From Tubiluchus corallicola (Eukaryota; Priapulida; Priapulimorpha; Priapulimorphida; Tubiluchidae): a stretch of DNA of 64,000 nt. Of this stretch, positions 54,389 through 64,000 are shown piece after piece. The position numbers and the translations under genes are program-made. Under the pieces are notes generated by a model. The model did not search any database and was not told the DNA's origin. It saw only the letters and a list, made by a program, of their open reading frames with translations. The stretch is taken from positions 432,001 through 496,000 of the forward strand of contig JAQGDQ010000080.1 of assembly GCA_030141605.1 (NCBI GenBank), in the 5' to 3' direction. Position 1 is the stretch's first letter. Every line of letters starts with the position of its first letter.

Positions 54389-57283
54389 CAGTGTTACATT
54401 TAGGACAATTGTAATCTGCTCATAAAGTAAATTAAAGTAAATTACTACATGATATCTCTATTAATTTGAAAGTTATCTGCACTTATTTTTCTCTTGCGAT
54501 GATCAAAACTACAGAATCTTTTTCATCGAATGTAATGTTTGAAGAAATGTTCTTTTATTTTTAAATAGTCAGGTGATTTTGTTTCTAGTGTTGATATAAT
54601 AATTACTGGAGCAAAAATTACATAATTGGTGATAATTGGTAATTACATAATTATGAAAACAATTTTTCCAAGATAGCAAAGAATTGCGCAAGCTGACAAC
54701 CAAATACCTGTTGTATTTTATATCTTTGGTTTGACAGTATAAAATAGCGTACGAAATTTTTACAGTTTTAAGAAAAAGTAGATAAAATTTTTATAGTGTA
54801 ATTTTTTATTCAACCATGCAGGAGTAGGGATCATATTTGCTTACCATAAAAATGTAGCAAACTCCTTTGCAAAATACGCAACAATATCATTAAAGGAAGA
54901 CCGGACGATTGTTTAGACTCAATCTCATTTTAATTTACTGTCCAAACTGTACACTTTCTTGCCTATAAAAGTTAACAATTGTTCCTTATATTTGAATAAT
55001 TAGCTTGTAAAGTTAATTAATGGTAACCGAACACAGCTATTGCTTACGTCAGAAATTAACCACAGTTTGTGCAATGGCAGGCATCTTCTCTTGCGCATCA
55101 AGCACATTTGCATAAGTGTTACAGTACTGTTTAAACGCATAATGTCACAAAAAATGGGCTTTACATCATATGACGTCAGAAACTAACACAGCGGTTCATG
55201 ATCATGGTTATCACGGTGCTGCCTTCTATTTGTCGACCAAAAAGCGCCGTTGCCAATCTTAGTAGATTCACTGAGCCGAGCGTAGCTTTGAAAGTGTAAC
55301 GAAATTTGAGTATCCGAGGTAATTATTATTTAATCTAGGCTTTGATTTAAAAAAAGCTATTGTAGTTTTCAATATTTTTGAGCATTCTTTATTCTGAACT
55401 AATGTTTACACAATCATCCGGTTTTCCTTAAGCACATTTGCAGAGTCATTAAGTACACTTGCAAAGTTACGTATGGATTCTGTAGAAAATACAAATTTTC
55501 ATGATAGATTCTTAAAAGGAGGTTGAATAATTCACACGCATATAAGATTTTCACTACAAAAAGATGACCTTAAGCGATTTATGCTGGGAGTATAGATCAT
55601 ATTTGTGTACTATAGAAATGCAGCAAACTCCCTTGCAAACTGCACAACGACGTCATTAAGTACACTTGCAAAGTTATGTATAGATTCCATAGAAAATACA
55701 AATTTTAGATTCTTAAAAGGAGCTTGAATAATTCACACGCATACAATATCTTGACTACAAAAAAGATGACCTCAGGCGATTTATGCCAGATTATATTTCA
55801 AGAACATAACCCTTGAACTTGAAGTTGATTAACATTTATTTTGCTGTTCACTGCCATATGTTTCTGTACACTCGTGTGCAGAATACAATTTATTTGTTTT
55901 ACCAATCAAAAGTTTCTGTATGTGAAAGACAGTAATTTTTGTAGTACATGTTTTAACTCTGTCATTAATTAAGCAGTCATTTGTTGTTTGTAAGTTAAAT
56001 GAAGGCTTCATTCAGGTCTTTAAAAATGATTTTATCTGTAATTTGCAAAATTTTCTGGGTAACCTTAATATGCCAAAGCATATTGAGCAACTGCAAAAAA
56101 TGAAATTATATTTGTATTGTCCTGGCAACTTTTTAATTTTATGTGAGATGCACTTCTTTTGAGAATAAAAATCCGTAACAAATTTAAAGTGATGGACCCT
56201 TTTACTAACATATGCACATGTTTACTGCTGTATTAGCATTCACATCTTCTACTGTTTTAATTGTTACTGAAATGTCTATCATTGAAAATCAGCTCATAAG
56301 AAAGAACAAGCTGACTTTCTTGTCGAGGAATTTATAACTGTAGCTTGTGTTTAGTTGTTTAATAACTTATAAAATTTAACGCATGCTTGTGCATAATGTT
56401 GAACTCGGTGTCAAGCATTTTCTTAACTTTACGTATGTAATGAATTGTGAGTTCATCATAATTTTTCACTCTTCAAAAAATAAAGAAGCGTGTTTTAAAG
56501 TGACTTTATTTTTATGTAGATTGTTTCTAATTAGCAAAACATCGAAACTTTAGCACAAATAATTTATTTATGATTAAATTCATGAATAGATTGTTTAGGA
56601 AATAGTTTGACGCTTTGTACACAGTAAAAGTGTTATCCACTTTATTATTATTGTTATACTGAGGAAAGCATCTGCAAAAGGTGATGAGGTGTTTAGTAGT
56701 AATATATTACATTTTCATCCAATAATTATTTAAGCCATCGTGTGCATATATAATTAATGGACATGTGTGTATAACCATAAAAAAACATTTCTGGAATTTG
56801 TAACTGAATCAGTAATTACAGTTAATAATACATGGGTTTACGATAAAGTGCATCGTGATAAACAATACACGCGTATAAGTTATTACACGAAAAAATAAAC
56901 GTAAGTTGTAGACTTGATAGAGTATGTATAATAAATTGACAAAATACATGCTAGACAAGACTATCCTATAAGCAATAAAAACATTATGCATACAAAGGCA
57001 ATTAAGTGAAAAGTTTACATTGTTATGATCATGAAGTAAATTACTTTGTACAAATTCATGAAATATTTGTAAAATTTAATTACTACAGGAAACATTTCGA
57101 AAGCAACTGCTTATAGCTCATAATACTGCTTTTAGTCGAACTTTGTTAAAGCATTCTCTAAAACGTTATTTGAATAGCTTTTAAGATGTTTTACCTCAAA
57201 CAGCCACATAATATGTGCCAAAATATATTACATTTAAATGAAATGCAGAAATTATAAACAAGTTGAGACAGAGCAGTTAATTA
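54389..57283. other. Spacer between convergent CYCS and DDX42
   Basis: This holds both 3' UTRs. A candidate CYCS polyadenylation signal ATTAAA is at 54431-54436, and a DDX42 one (ATTAAA on the minus strand) at 57075-57080. A roughly 207-bp repeat occupies 55446-55787. No other gene is seen. Confidence 0.5.
54821..55787. repeat. Tandem duplication with 207-bp period plus a partial outlying copy
   Basis: TCATTAAGTACACTTGCAAA begins at 55446 and again at 55653. The copies share GAATAATTCACACGCATA and AAAAGATGACCT blocks. The second copy is shorter, ending about 55787. The junction segment, with GATCATATTTG and GCAAACTCC, recurs in diverged form at 54821-54905, showing an older copy. Confidence 0.75.
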
Positions 57284-60200
57284 TTAACTATCCCATCTGC
57301 TTTTCTTCACCCGTTTTGTGGAAGTTGGTGAAGAAGCTCTTTTTGCAGAATCTTTATTACTTGATGAAGGCGGAACTGGTGCAGGTGGGGGAGGCATTCC
57401 AACAGATGGTGCAGGTACAGTACCAGATGAGTGAAAAGCTTTTTTGTATGCTGAATGGCTTTCTGCTGGTAACTGGTAATTGCTGGTGTTACCAGCCTGC
57501 ATTGGAGTTTCATGACCTCCTTTCCATTCTGTTTCTGTACTAGCTTTTTGGAAGTGAGATTTATACTGATTCTGGAAAAAATAATAACTTATACCATTTA
57601 ATGAAAAAACTCAATACAGTTGTGATACAGTAAGTACACATTCAGAGTTTGTCAAAGTTAATGAAAATTGTATGTAATAATACACATTCAAAAAATAACA
57701 CTAAAATTATAGGTGCCTTACAATAACATTTCAACATAAACTTAATTTCTACATACCTATTACATGACTAAAATATATAAACACCAAGGATTCAAGATAC
57801 TACAACAAAGTGCCATGTATACAGGGGCGTATTAACTAATAGGCTAACTAGGCCTAAAATTATAGGTGCCTTACAATAACATTTCAACATAAACTTAATT
57901 TCTACATACCTATTACATGACTAAAATATATAAACACCAAGGATTCAAGATACTACAACAAAGTGCCATGTATACAGGGGCGTATTAACCAATAGGCTAA
58001 CTAGGCCTAAAATTATAGGTGCCTTACAATAACATTTCAACATAAACTTAATTTCTACATACCTATTACATGACTAAAATATATAAACACCAAGGATTCA
58101 AGATACTGCAACAAAGTGCCATGTATACAGGGGCGTATTAACCAATAGGCTAACTAGGCTGTAGCCTACGGTGCCAAAGTTTGAGGGTATCACATTTTAG
58201 AAAAAAAATCTTATTCTCCTTGGAAAATATTTACACTTTCATATTCATGTAAAGGGCGCATTTTATAACACAGGCAGTTACTTTGAGCAGCTTTTATACC
58301 AGTGCCACATAATGAACAGATGCTAGGTATTACACAACAAGCAGTTGCGCAGCCTGCTTGAACATAAGCGCAATGCAAATACATGTAATTAATAATGAAC
58401 ACGTAAAAACTAATAATGTTTCTATTTTAATAATGTTTCTAATACACCACAAATAATTGTTTAATCTGCTCATTACATGAACAACCACAAATTCCCAATA
58501 GAGATGGGCGGGACAGAACCATCAGCCTAGGGCATCGTAAAATCCTGATACCTCTGCATGTGTAAAATGAAGCACAAAATATTAGCTTTTTTTAGAAGTA
58601 TAGCACAAAATATCAAAAATACCTGGAAAATAGCTTTCATAGATGCCATTCGTTCACTTTGAGGGCCAGATGCACCCCATACTCCACCAGTGCTTCCTGA
58701 TTTGGAGCCTGATCCATAAGTTCCCACTTTATAACTCTGAAGCAAATAAATAAATTGAAGTAATGATTTCATTAGTGTAATAAGCAACATTTCAAATGAC
58801 TACTGCCAGCTACCAACTAATACAGGTGACAGATGATACAGCTTATCTAGCGACAGATCACACATTTACCACCCTAATGACTTAATTTGTTTTAGACCAG
58901 TTTACTTTACTGCAATCTGCCAAAGCAAAGTTTGGTAGAATGTCATAGTACCTGGAGCAGTTTGTCAAGCTTCTAATTGCGAAAATATCTCAAAAGCAAT
59001 GTGTACGAACAGTGCTCATTATCGCCATCATCGTTATCACTTATCATAACCATCATCATTCTGAGGGTCCATCGTAAAAACAAGTATGACAAAGGAGAAT
59101 TAATTTTTGCATGTACGTGAAACCACTCATAATACTATGTTATGTTTGTGGAAAACTCTGTCAGAAACTTCACAAGTTCACAGAAATAAGATGCTACCAT
59201 TGTAGAAACTTCACAAGTTCACAGAAATAAGATGCTGACATTGTAGAGATTTGCTGCTTCCTTACTTTTCGATCAACTTGTACTTATGTTCTACAAAATT
59301 TTGATGCCAAGAAAACTAGTTTTTCTAGTAATATGAAGTTACTTAATCATACAATGATTTGATGAAGAGATTCAAATAACAGTAAAGAATACAAAATGCG
59401 CAACATTTCAGTCCACCACGGTGGACTATCTTCAGATGAAAAAGAAAAAAGTGCAAACAAATACAATGTTATTTTAGGTATTAATTTTTTTTTAAATTTC
59501 AAACATTTAAATGTTGGCAGAGTGTCTTGAAATGAAACAAAATATCAAATTAAAAGCAACCCAATTCTTGTGAAACCAAAAGCCGCATGTCTTAATGCAA
59601 ATGACAACACATATTGTTTCTCATGATATGCAAGTAGTATATAGTAGTTTATACAACTTACCCCACTATCTGCACTGCCAAGTCCCGGCCGAGACTTAAA
59701 ACCTAAACCAGTAGTAACACGCTTCCCTTTACCTTGTCTAAAGCGTGACTTCTTGAACCATTGCACCTAAAATTAAAATGTAAATGGGACTAAAACTACC
59801 ATTTTCAAATCAGTTCAGAAGGAGATTTGATGAAAATGTAGTATTGAAAATCATGAGGAGATTTAGAAGATGAAAGTTGGTTATTGAGTATTGATAGATA
59901 AACAGCTGATGCCTACAACCAGATTAAGCTGGCACCCGAGAGTCAACGTTGGCACCCACCGTGGGTACTCCTGCAGCAATGACTCTCTTTCGGAATCAAG
60001 TCAGCGCTTGGTTCTTGTCAGGTCAGGGATCTTGGTGACGATGTAGGAAATTGAGCTTTGTTTAGCAGTCGTTGGATCCTTGGTTTGGTCCACGAAAGTT
60101 CCCAGCACTGGCAGGTCGTGCTTGCTGGCAGACTCGTAGCGATGTCTAACGTCATCCAGCTTTGGCTTTCCTAATTGTTTCCAGACCGGTACTGAAATGA

Positions 60201-63200
60201 AATTTTCCGTGGTTGCAGTGTCAAGTTCCATCTTGAACTGTCTGTCTTGGATGTTGACTTCGACATCCACACTAGGAGAGTCTTCAGGAACTTCACCGAG
60301 GATCGCCTTGACAAGCTCATCTTTCGTGATTCTCCTCACGGACTTCCTGGATTTCCAGTCCCATTGCTGTCGTTGCTTCTTCATGCAAAGAGCCTCCAAA
60401 TGTCCTTTCTTTTCACAGAAATGGCACTTGGCATCTTTGTAGAGACAGTCTGTCACTTTGTGGGCCTTTCCACAACTGTAGCACTTTGTATCCGTGTCTG
60501 TGGAATTTGACTACAGATTGTTCCTTCATTGACCCTTGTTCTGGTTCAGCTTGACTTTGATGATGGGCCTGGTCTTGGAACCATAGACATGTTCCTTGAC
60601 AACCTTTGCCATGTCTTCAGTCTCGATAGCGACTTGAACAGCAGAGGCGAAAGTCAGATCTTCATCCTTTATCTTGAAAATAGCCTTCAAGACAGCTTCG
60701 TTGTTGACAGAGCATGTGAATCTCTGCCTCAGAGCTTCATCTTGCAGGTTTTGGATTAAAGAAAAGTTACAGGTAGCAGCATCTTGGCATATGTGAGCTG
60801 CTAACTCCTGGAGAGTTTCGCCTGGCTTCCGTTGCATGTCACTCCAGAACTTGAAACGTTCTTGCACAATGAAGAGTTTTGGGTCAAACTGTTCCTTCAT
60901 AAAGTCGACAATCTCGTCTATTGTCAGTTCGTTGGTATCCTTGGATGGAGACTGTTGAGTCGCTAGATTCGCCAGTTGTTTGTAGATGGCAGCAGTCTGA
61001 TTTGATAGGAAAACTTGAGCCTTGCATTGGTCAGGCACTGTGTTGGCAGCCACAAAGGTCCAAAATCTTGACCAGTAGTCAGGCCACAGTTCAGAAGTTG
61101 GATCAAAAGGAGCAAATGGTGGAATAGCAGCTGTAATCGCCAATGCAGGTGGAAGACGGGTGCTTGAGCTGGAGTTCGATCCTGAAGCAGCCTCCTCATA
61201 GGGTCCATATCTTCTTTGTGCAGATGAATCAGCTAAGCCATTTCTTCTTTATGCTGCTGCACCTGCTGCGTGAGGAACTTGATAAGTTCGACCATCTGCT
61301 CTGCCACTGAGTCACCAAGGATCCTGTCGACTGCACCAATATTTGTTGTGTTTCTTTCTCTCGGACGGCTCATAGAGAAAACAAGAAAACACGTTGTCAA
61401 ATTGAACAGTTTTAGAATTCTACAACACAAAAGTATGAAGGAATGCAAAATATGTACAGACAAGAGATAATCTGGAAACATGTAAACGAGAGTGTGCGCA
61501 TCTAAGAATCTGAGAATACGAGAATAAACATGAGCGGTCAGCTCTGCCTTATATATCAGTGCACATGAACTAAACCAGAACAATCTAGAAACTATTACAT
61601 GCATCTCGTATAGAAAGTTTTCGATACTTCTACAAGGTAAAAAGATTGTTCTACTATACTGCTAATCTTTTGACACCTCTTTTCACTCAATGTCACATGA
61701 ATCGTTTTAGCTACAATTTTTTAGCCTTACTTTAAGCACTAAATTTTGTTTAATGAGCTCACATCCCATAAATGATGCCCACTAGTTAACCCAGATGACC
61801 CTATGTTTATTAATTATGGAATAATTTACCCAAACAAACCATAGCAGGTAGTCAGACAAAGCTAAGCAGATCACAATGATTCATTGCTGTCCCACGTTTA
61901 AATAAAATTCCTTTGGTTGATAAATCTGTCTTATGTTACATAGGTGATTGCTGTGTTCACCTCATTCGCATTTTAGGCATCACAGAAACAACACTAAAAA
62001 GTGGCCCTAATAGAGAACACAGTTCGAAAGTAAGATCAGATGCAGTAAACACGAGTCAATATTATAAGAAAGCACCGGCTGAAAAAGGAAAAAAATCAAA
62101 GCAACCAACCCTAGATTTTTTTATGAAAAAAGCAACAAAGGGAGAAAGGAAAGAAGGAAGAAAAATGGCTGACAGAGGGCAACCAGAGGATGGGACATCT
62201 GTTTCAAATTAAATTTTATATATTAATTTTCATACTTTAGATATTAATTAGCTTTTTAATTAAACAAGCACATAATGCAGACCTGTAAGCAATCTACAAA
62301 GTGTTTAATTTATGAGCCAAGCACTATTGATTTTTCTCCTGCAACATAACTGAAAGATTTTACACAGTCAAGCACAATTAAATTTTGGTCCTTGAACGCA
62401 TATGAAAGTTTTTATATTCTTTCTTATGGAAAACGTTGTTTCGCTTAGCAACATTTCATTTAACAATGTTCCTCGTGAACATGTAAGCGTCGCTAAATGA
62501 GTATGTACTGTAATTTGCTGTATTTGTAGTAAACTCAAAGTGGACCAACCTTAGCAATCAAGGCATTAAAAGAGTCGTGTAGCTTGGATTAGGTCCTGGT
62601 CAAGAAGTAATATTTCATTTGAGGAATATTTTGAGATAGTAGTCAATGCAAAATTTTGGATAAAATTAGAACCAAGAACTACCCGAGTTGTTATATAGTA
62701 TTTGTTTAGTGATTGAATTTATGCAATGCCAAACCTGGTTAGTAAATAGATAGGTAACCACCAGAAAAACAGGCAACTAAGAGATTCTTTTTGACAAACA
62801 GCATTTGGTTATTTATCTCATCAAGAAAGGGTGTATAATTTGGGCATCTAGATATACCTGACAGGTCTGCCATTTCAGTGTTTCATTTTAGTAATTTTTG
62901 GTAAGGAGCAAAAGCCTGTCCCACCACAATCACCTACATTAAGTAAGCCCTGGCTTGCAAACTGTAGAATTGACTGTACAAAAAGATATTAAGTCATGAT
63001 ACATAAAAAACACTGTTCTTGAAAATAGCAACTGCAAATTTAGGCATTCTAAATGACAAGTACTTTACAAACATTTGATGAAAAATCTATTCATCACTTG
63101 TAGTGAAAGAGTGAAAAGAAACACGTTGACAAAGTTGGAAAAGAAAAATAGATACGGTGAGAAAAGAAAGTACAACAGAAAGAAAAATACAAATTGGAAA

Positions 63201-63736
63201 CACTGGCACTGTAAATTATATTAAAAAAATGCAACCAGATCTACTGGAAATTTTTTTTCTTACTTGCATAGCTAAACTCATCAACTCGTCAGGCACTGCT
63301 TGATTTGCTCCTTCAAGGTTTCTCACGAGGTGTCCTGCAAACTCCTTATCTTTGGGTGTCATTAATGTATAAGCAGTACCTTTTTCACCTGTATAATGGA
63401 TAATTGTAAATGAACTGCTAGCATCAGCATGAATGATCTACGACAATTATCAGAAGCAATAACCAAAGGAGTAAAAACTGTTATAATGTCAGTTTAGATA
63501 TAGGTGAATCATTACCACATAAAACTGTTTCATTTTCCTAGTTGCTTACATAGACTATTACTATGATCTAAAAGTTTTCTTCTCTAATCTCCATATTTTC
63601 TCTTTAAGTATTCGAGGTAATACAGTTATATTACCTGCTCTTCCAGTACGACCAATCCTGTGAGTGTGTGTATCAATATCTCGTGCCACGTCATAATTGA
63701 TGACAGTTTTTATAGACAGAATGTCTAAGCCACGAG
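57284..63736 (-). CDS. DDX42: ATP-dependent RNA helicase DDX42 (3' part; continues beyond the window)
   Basis: Five exons of a DEAD-box helicase, in transcript order: 63736-63635, 63388-63264, 59766-59662, 58736-58623 and 57571-57284 (stop 57286-57284), encoding the last 243 residues. The first carries helicase motif V (ARGLDI) and motif VI ([10 protein letters not shown]). [28 protein letters not shown], and the C-terminus KKSRWDS identify DDX42 rather than other DEAD-box proteins. DDX42 is a nuclear protein associated with the U2 snRNP/SF3b complex in spliceosome assembly. The tail after NQYKSHF is only about 90 residues, much shorter than the His/Arg/Ser-rich tail of vertebrate DDX42, and has a Pro-rich stretch instead. 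The 3.5-kb intron between 59766 and 63264 holds retroelement and Tigger insertions. All upstream motifs (Q, I-IV) lie right of the window. Confidence 0.93.
57701..58159. repeat. Three near-identical 153-bp tandem copies
   Basis: Copies start at 57701, 57854 and 58007 and differ by only two or three bases, so the expansion is recent. Each contains CAGGGGCGTATTAAC (third copy at 58128), resembling a hAT-type terminus. Only after the third copy does that sequence continue (GTAGCCTACGGTGCC). The array lies in the last DDX42 intron. Confidence 0.9.
59164..59246. repeat. 41-bp tandem duplication
   Basis: GAAACTTCACAAGTTCACAG begins at 59164 and again at 59205, with one or two differences between copies. 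Confidence 0.85.
59390..59440 (-). ncRNA. Hammerhead-ribozyme-like core, probably a Penelope-like element end
   Basis: On the minus strand, CTGAAGA (59435-59429) fits the conserved CUGANGA box. It is followed by a 7-bp stem, AGTCCAC/GTGGACT with a CGTG loop, then GAAA (59409-59406). A short stem III (AUG/CAU around UUGCG) could form after it, leaving a U at the cleavage position. This order is the hammerhead core, and such motifs are known in the terminal repeats of Penelope-like elements. Stem I cannot be formed convincingly from the flanks, so it is probably degenerate. It sits in a DDX42 intron on the same strand as the gene. Confidence 0.4.
60001..61373 (-). pseudogene. Decayed gag-protease region of a Ty3/gypsy-like retrotransposon
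   Basis: Read on the minus strand from an ATG at 61373. An N-terminal gag piece runs to a nonsense codon at about 61235. A frameshift near 61180 leads to a 205-codon gag frame (61143-60526), with [18 protein letters not shown] typical of invertebrate gypsy-like gags. It is followed, after more stops, by two zinc knuckles (CYSC...C and [14 protein letters not shown]) and an aspartic-protease start whose catalytic triplet region reads LDTAT instead of DTGA. Coding ends by 60001, with no reverse transcriptase or integrase. It is inserted in a DDX42 intron and is not functional. Confidence 0.8.
61395..61675 (-). mobile_element. LTR of the gypsy-like element
   Basis: A 281-bp segment bounded by TGTCAAA and TTTGACA, the TG...CA inverted termini of an LTR. 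A TATA box (TATATAAGG on the minus strand) lies near 61548-61557. The gag ATG follows only about 21 bases inside, with no recognisable primer-binding site. No second LTR is present, because the element is truncated near 59940-60000. Confidence 0.6.
61913..62510 (+). mobile_element. pogo/Tigger transposon remnant with a transposase fragment
   Basis: The right end, in reverse, reads CAGTACATACTCATTTAGCG and is followed by TA at 62511-62512, fitting a Tigger terminus. A second copy-like block, GCTTAGCAACATTTCATTTAA, lies inside. The frame 61913-62212 contains [12 protein letters not shown], reminiscent of the helix-turn-helix of Tigger/CENP-B transposases, then the C-terminal-type [11 protein letters not shown]. 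Most of the catalytic middle is missing, so this appears to be an internally deleted remnant. The left end is unclear. Confidence 0.5.
62513..63263. other. Remaining DDX42 intron sequence
   Basis: AT-rich with no open frame or repeat that could be recognised. Confidence 0.5.
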
Positions 63737-64000
63737 CTAAAGTAATACAAATTTTATTTTAATATCTATCTTCCATTTGGGTAGTAAATATATTAAAGTT
63801 CAGTACCTTGCATTTTTCTGAAATGAAGCATTCACATTGCAAGACGCAAAGATCTACTAACGTGCTTTCGTTCAATTCATTTACTTCATTCATTCACTTA
63901 AGATGATGTAATAATGTACACTCTTTACCACCACTCCAAGCTAATTGGACATACAATGACATTTATTTTGTTGACTAGGTCAAGTTGGCTCTGAAGGCAC
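63737..64000. other. DDX42 intron running off the window
   Basis: Upstream (transcript sense) of the motif V-VI exon. No further exon is visible before the window edge. Confidence 0.5.

Noticed and set aside
61374-61604. Upstream extension of the gag open frame through the LTR
   Set aside because: It overlaps the LTR and its TATA box; the gag start at 61373 is a better choice.

Overview
This 64 kb window is nuclear DNA from an animal, almost certainly an invertebrate. It is AT-rich, the genes are split by many GT-AG introns, and the spacers and introns are full of microsatellites and decayed transposons. No prokaryotic feature (operon, ribosome-binding site, CRISPR) is present. The phylum cannot be fixed from the sequence alone. 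The first gene resembles the Thin/NHL-1 type of TRIM-NHL protein known from flies and worms.

Five protein-coding genes can be reconstructed by joining exons with consistent splice phases. (1) Plus strand, 3501-9967: a four-exon RING/B-box/coiled-coil/NHL protein of 1012 aa. (2) Plus strand, 24483-28814: a six-exon SEC22A homologue of 307 aa with a longin domain and four membrane spans. (3) Minus strand, 46554-30113: mitochondrial methylmalonyl-CoA mutase, 18 coding exons, 750 aa. (4) Plus strand, 53586-54388: cytochrome c, two coding exons, 110 aa. (5) Minus strand, 63736-57284: the 3' end of the DEAD-box helicase gene DDX42; its 5' part lies beyond the window. SEC22A/MMUT and CYCS/DDX42 are convergent pairs. 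The genes are unrelated housekeeping genes and do not form a pathway cluster, although MMUT and cytochrome c both act in mitochondria.

The remainder is mobile and repetitive DNA. Bases 1-960 and 18930-20640 each hold two kinds of LINE reverse-transcriptase remnant in the same order. The MMUT introns carry several pogo/Tigger-like elements with TA target duplications (31335-32188, 33843-34705, 35593-35748, and one end at 40536). The spacer between MMUT and CYCS has two elements with long inverted repeats (46933-48153 and 49495-50456) and two LINE ends. The long DDX42 intron holds a decayed Ty3/gypsy-like LTR element (LTR 61395-61675, gag-protease below it) and a pogo/Tigger remnant ending at 62510. 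Intron 3 of the TRIM-NHL gene has a perfect 29-bp inverted repeat just before the last exon. Another DDX42 intron has a hammerhead-ribozyme-like core typical of Penelope-like element ends.

I found no convincing new multi-gene system. The most interesting leads are structural: the hammerhead-like motif, the 29-bp foldback next to a splice site, the hairpin before the cytochrome c start, the pogo/Tigger cluster in MMUT, and a dispersed repeat whose two copies look conserved as protein.
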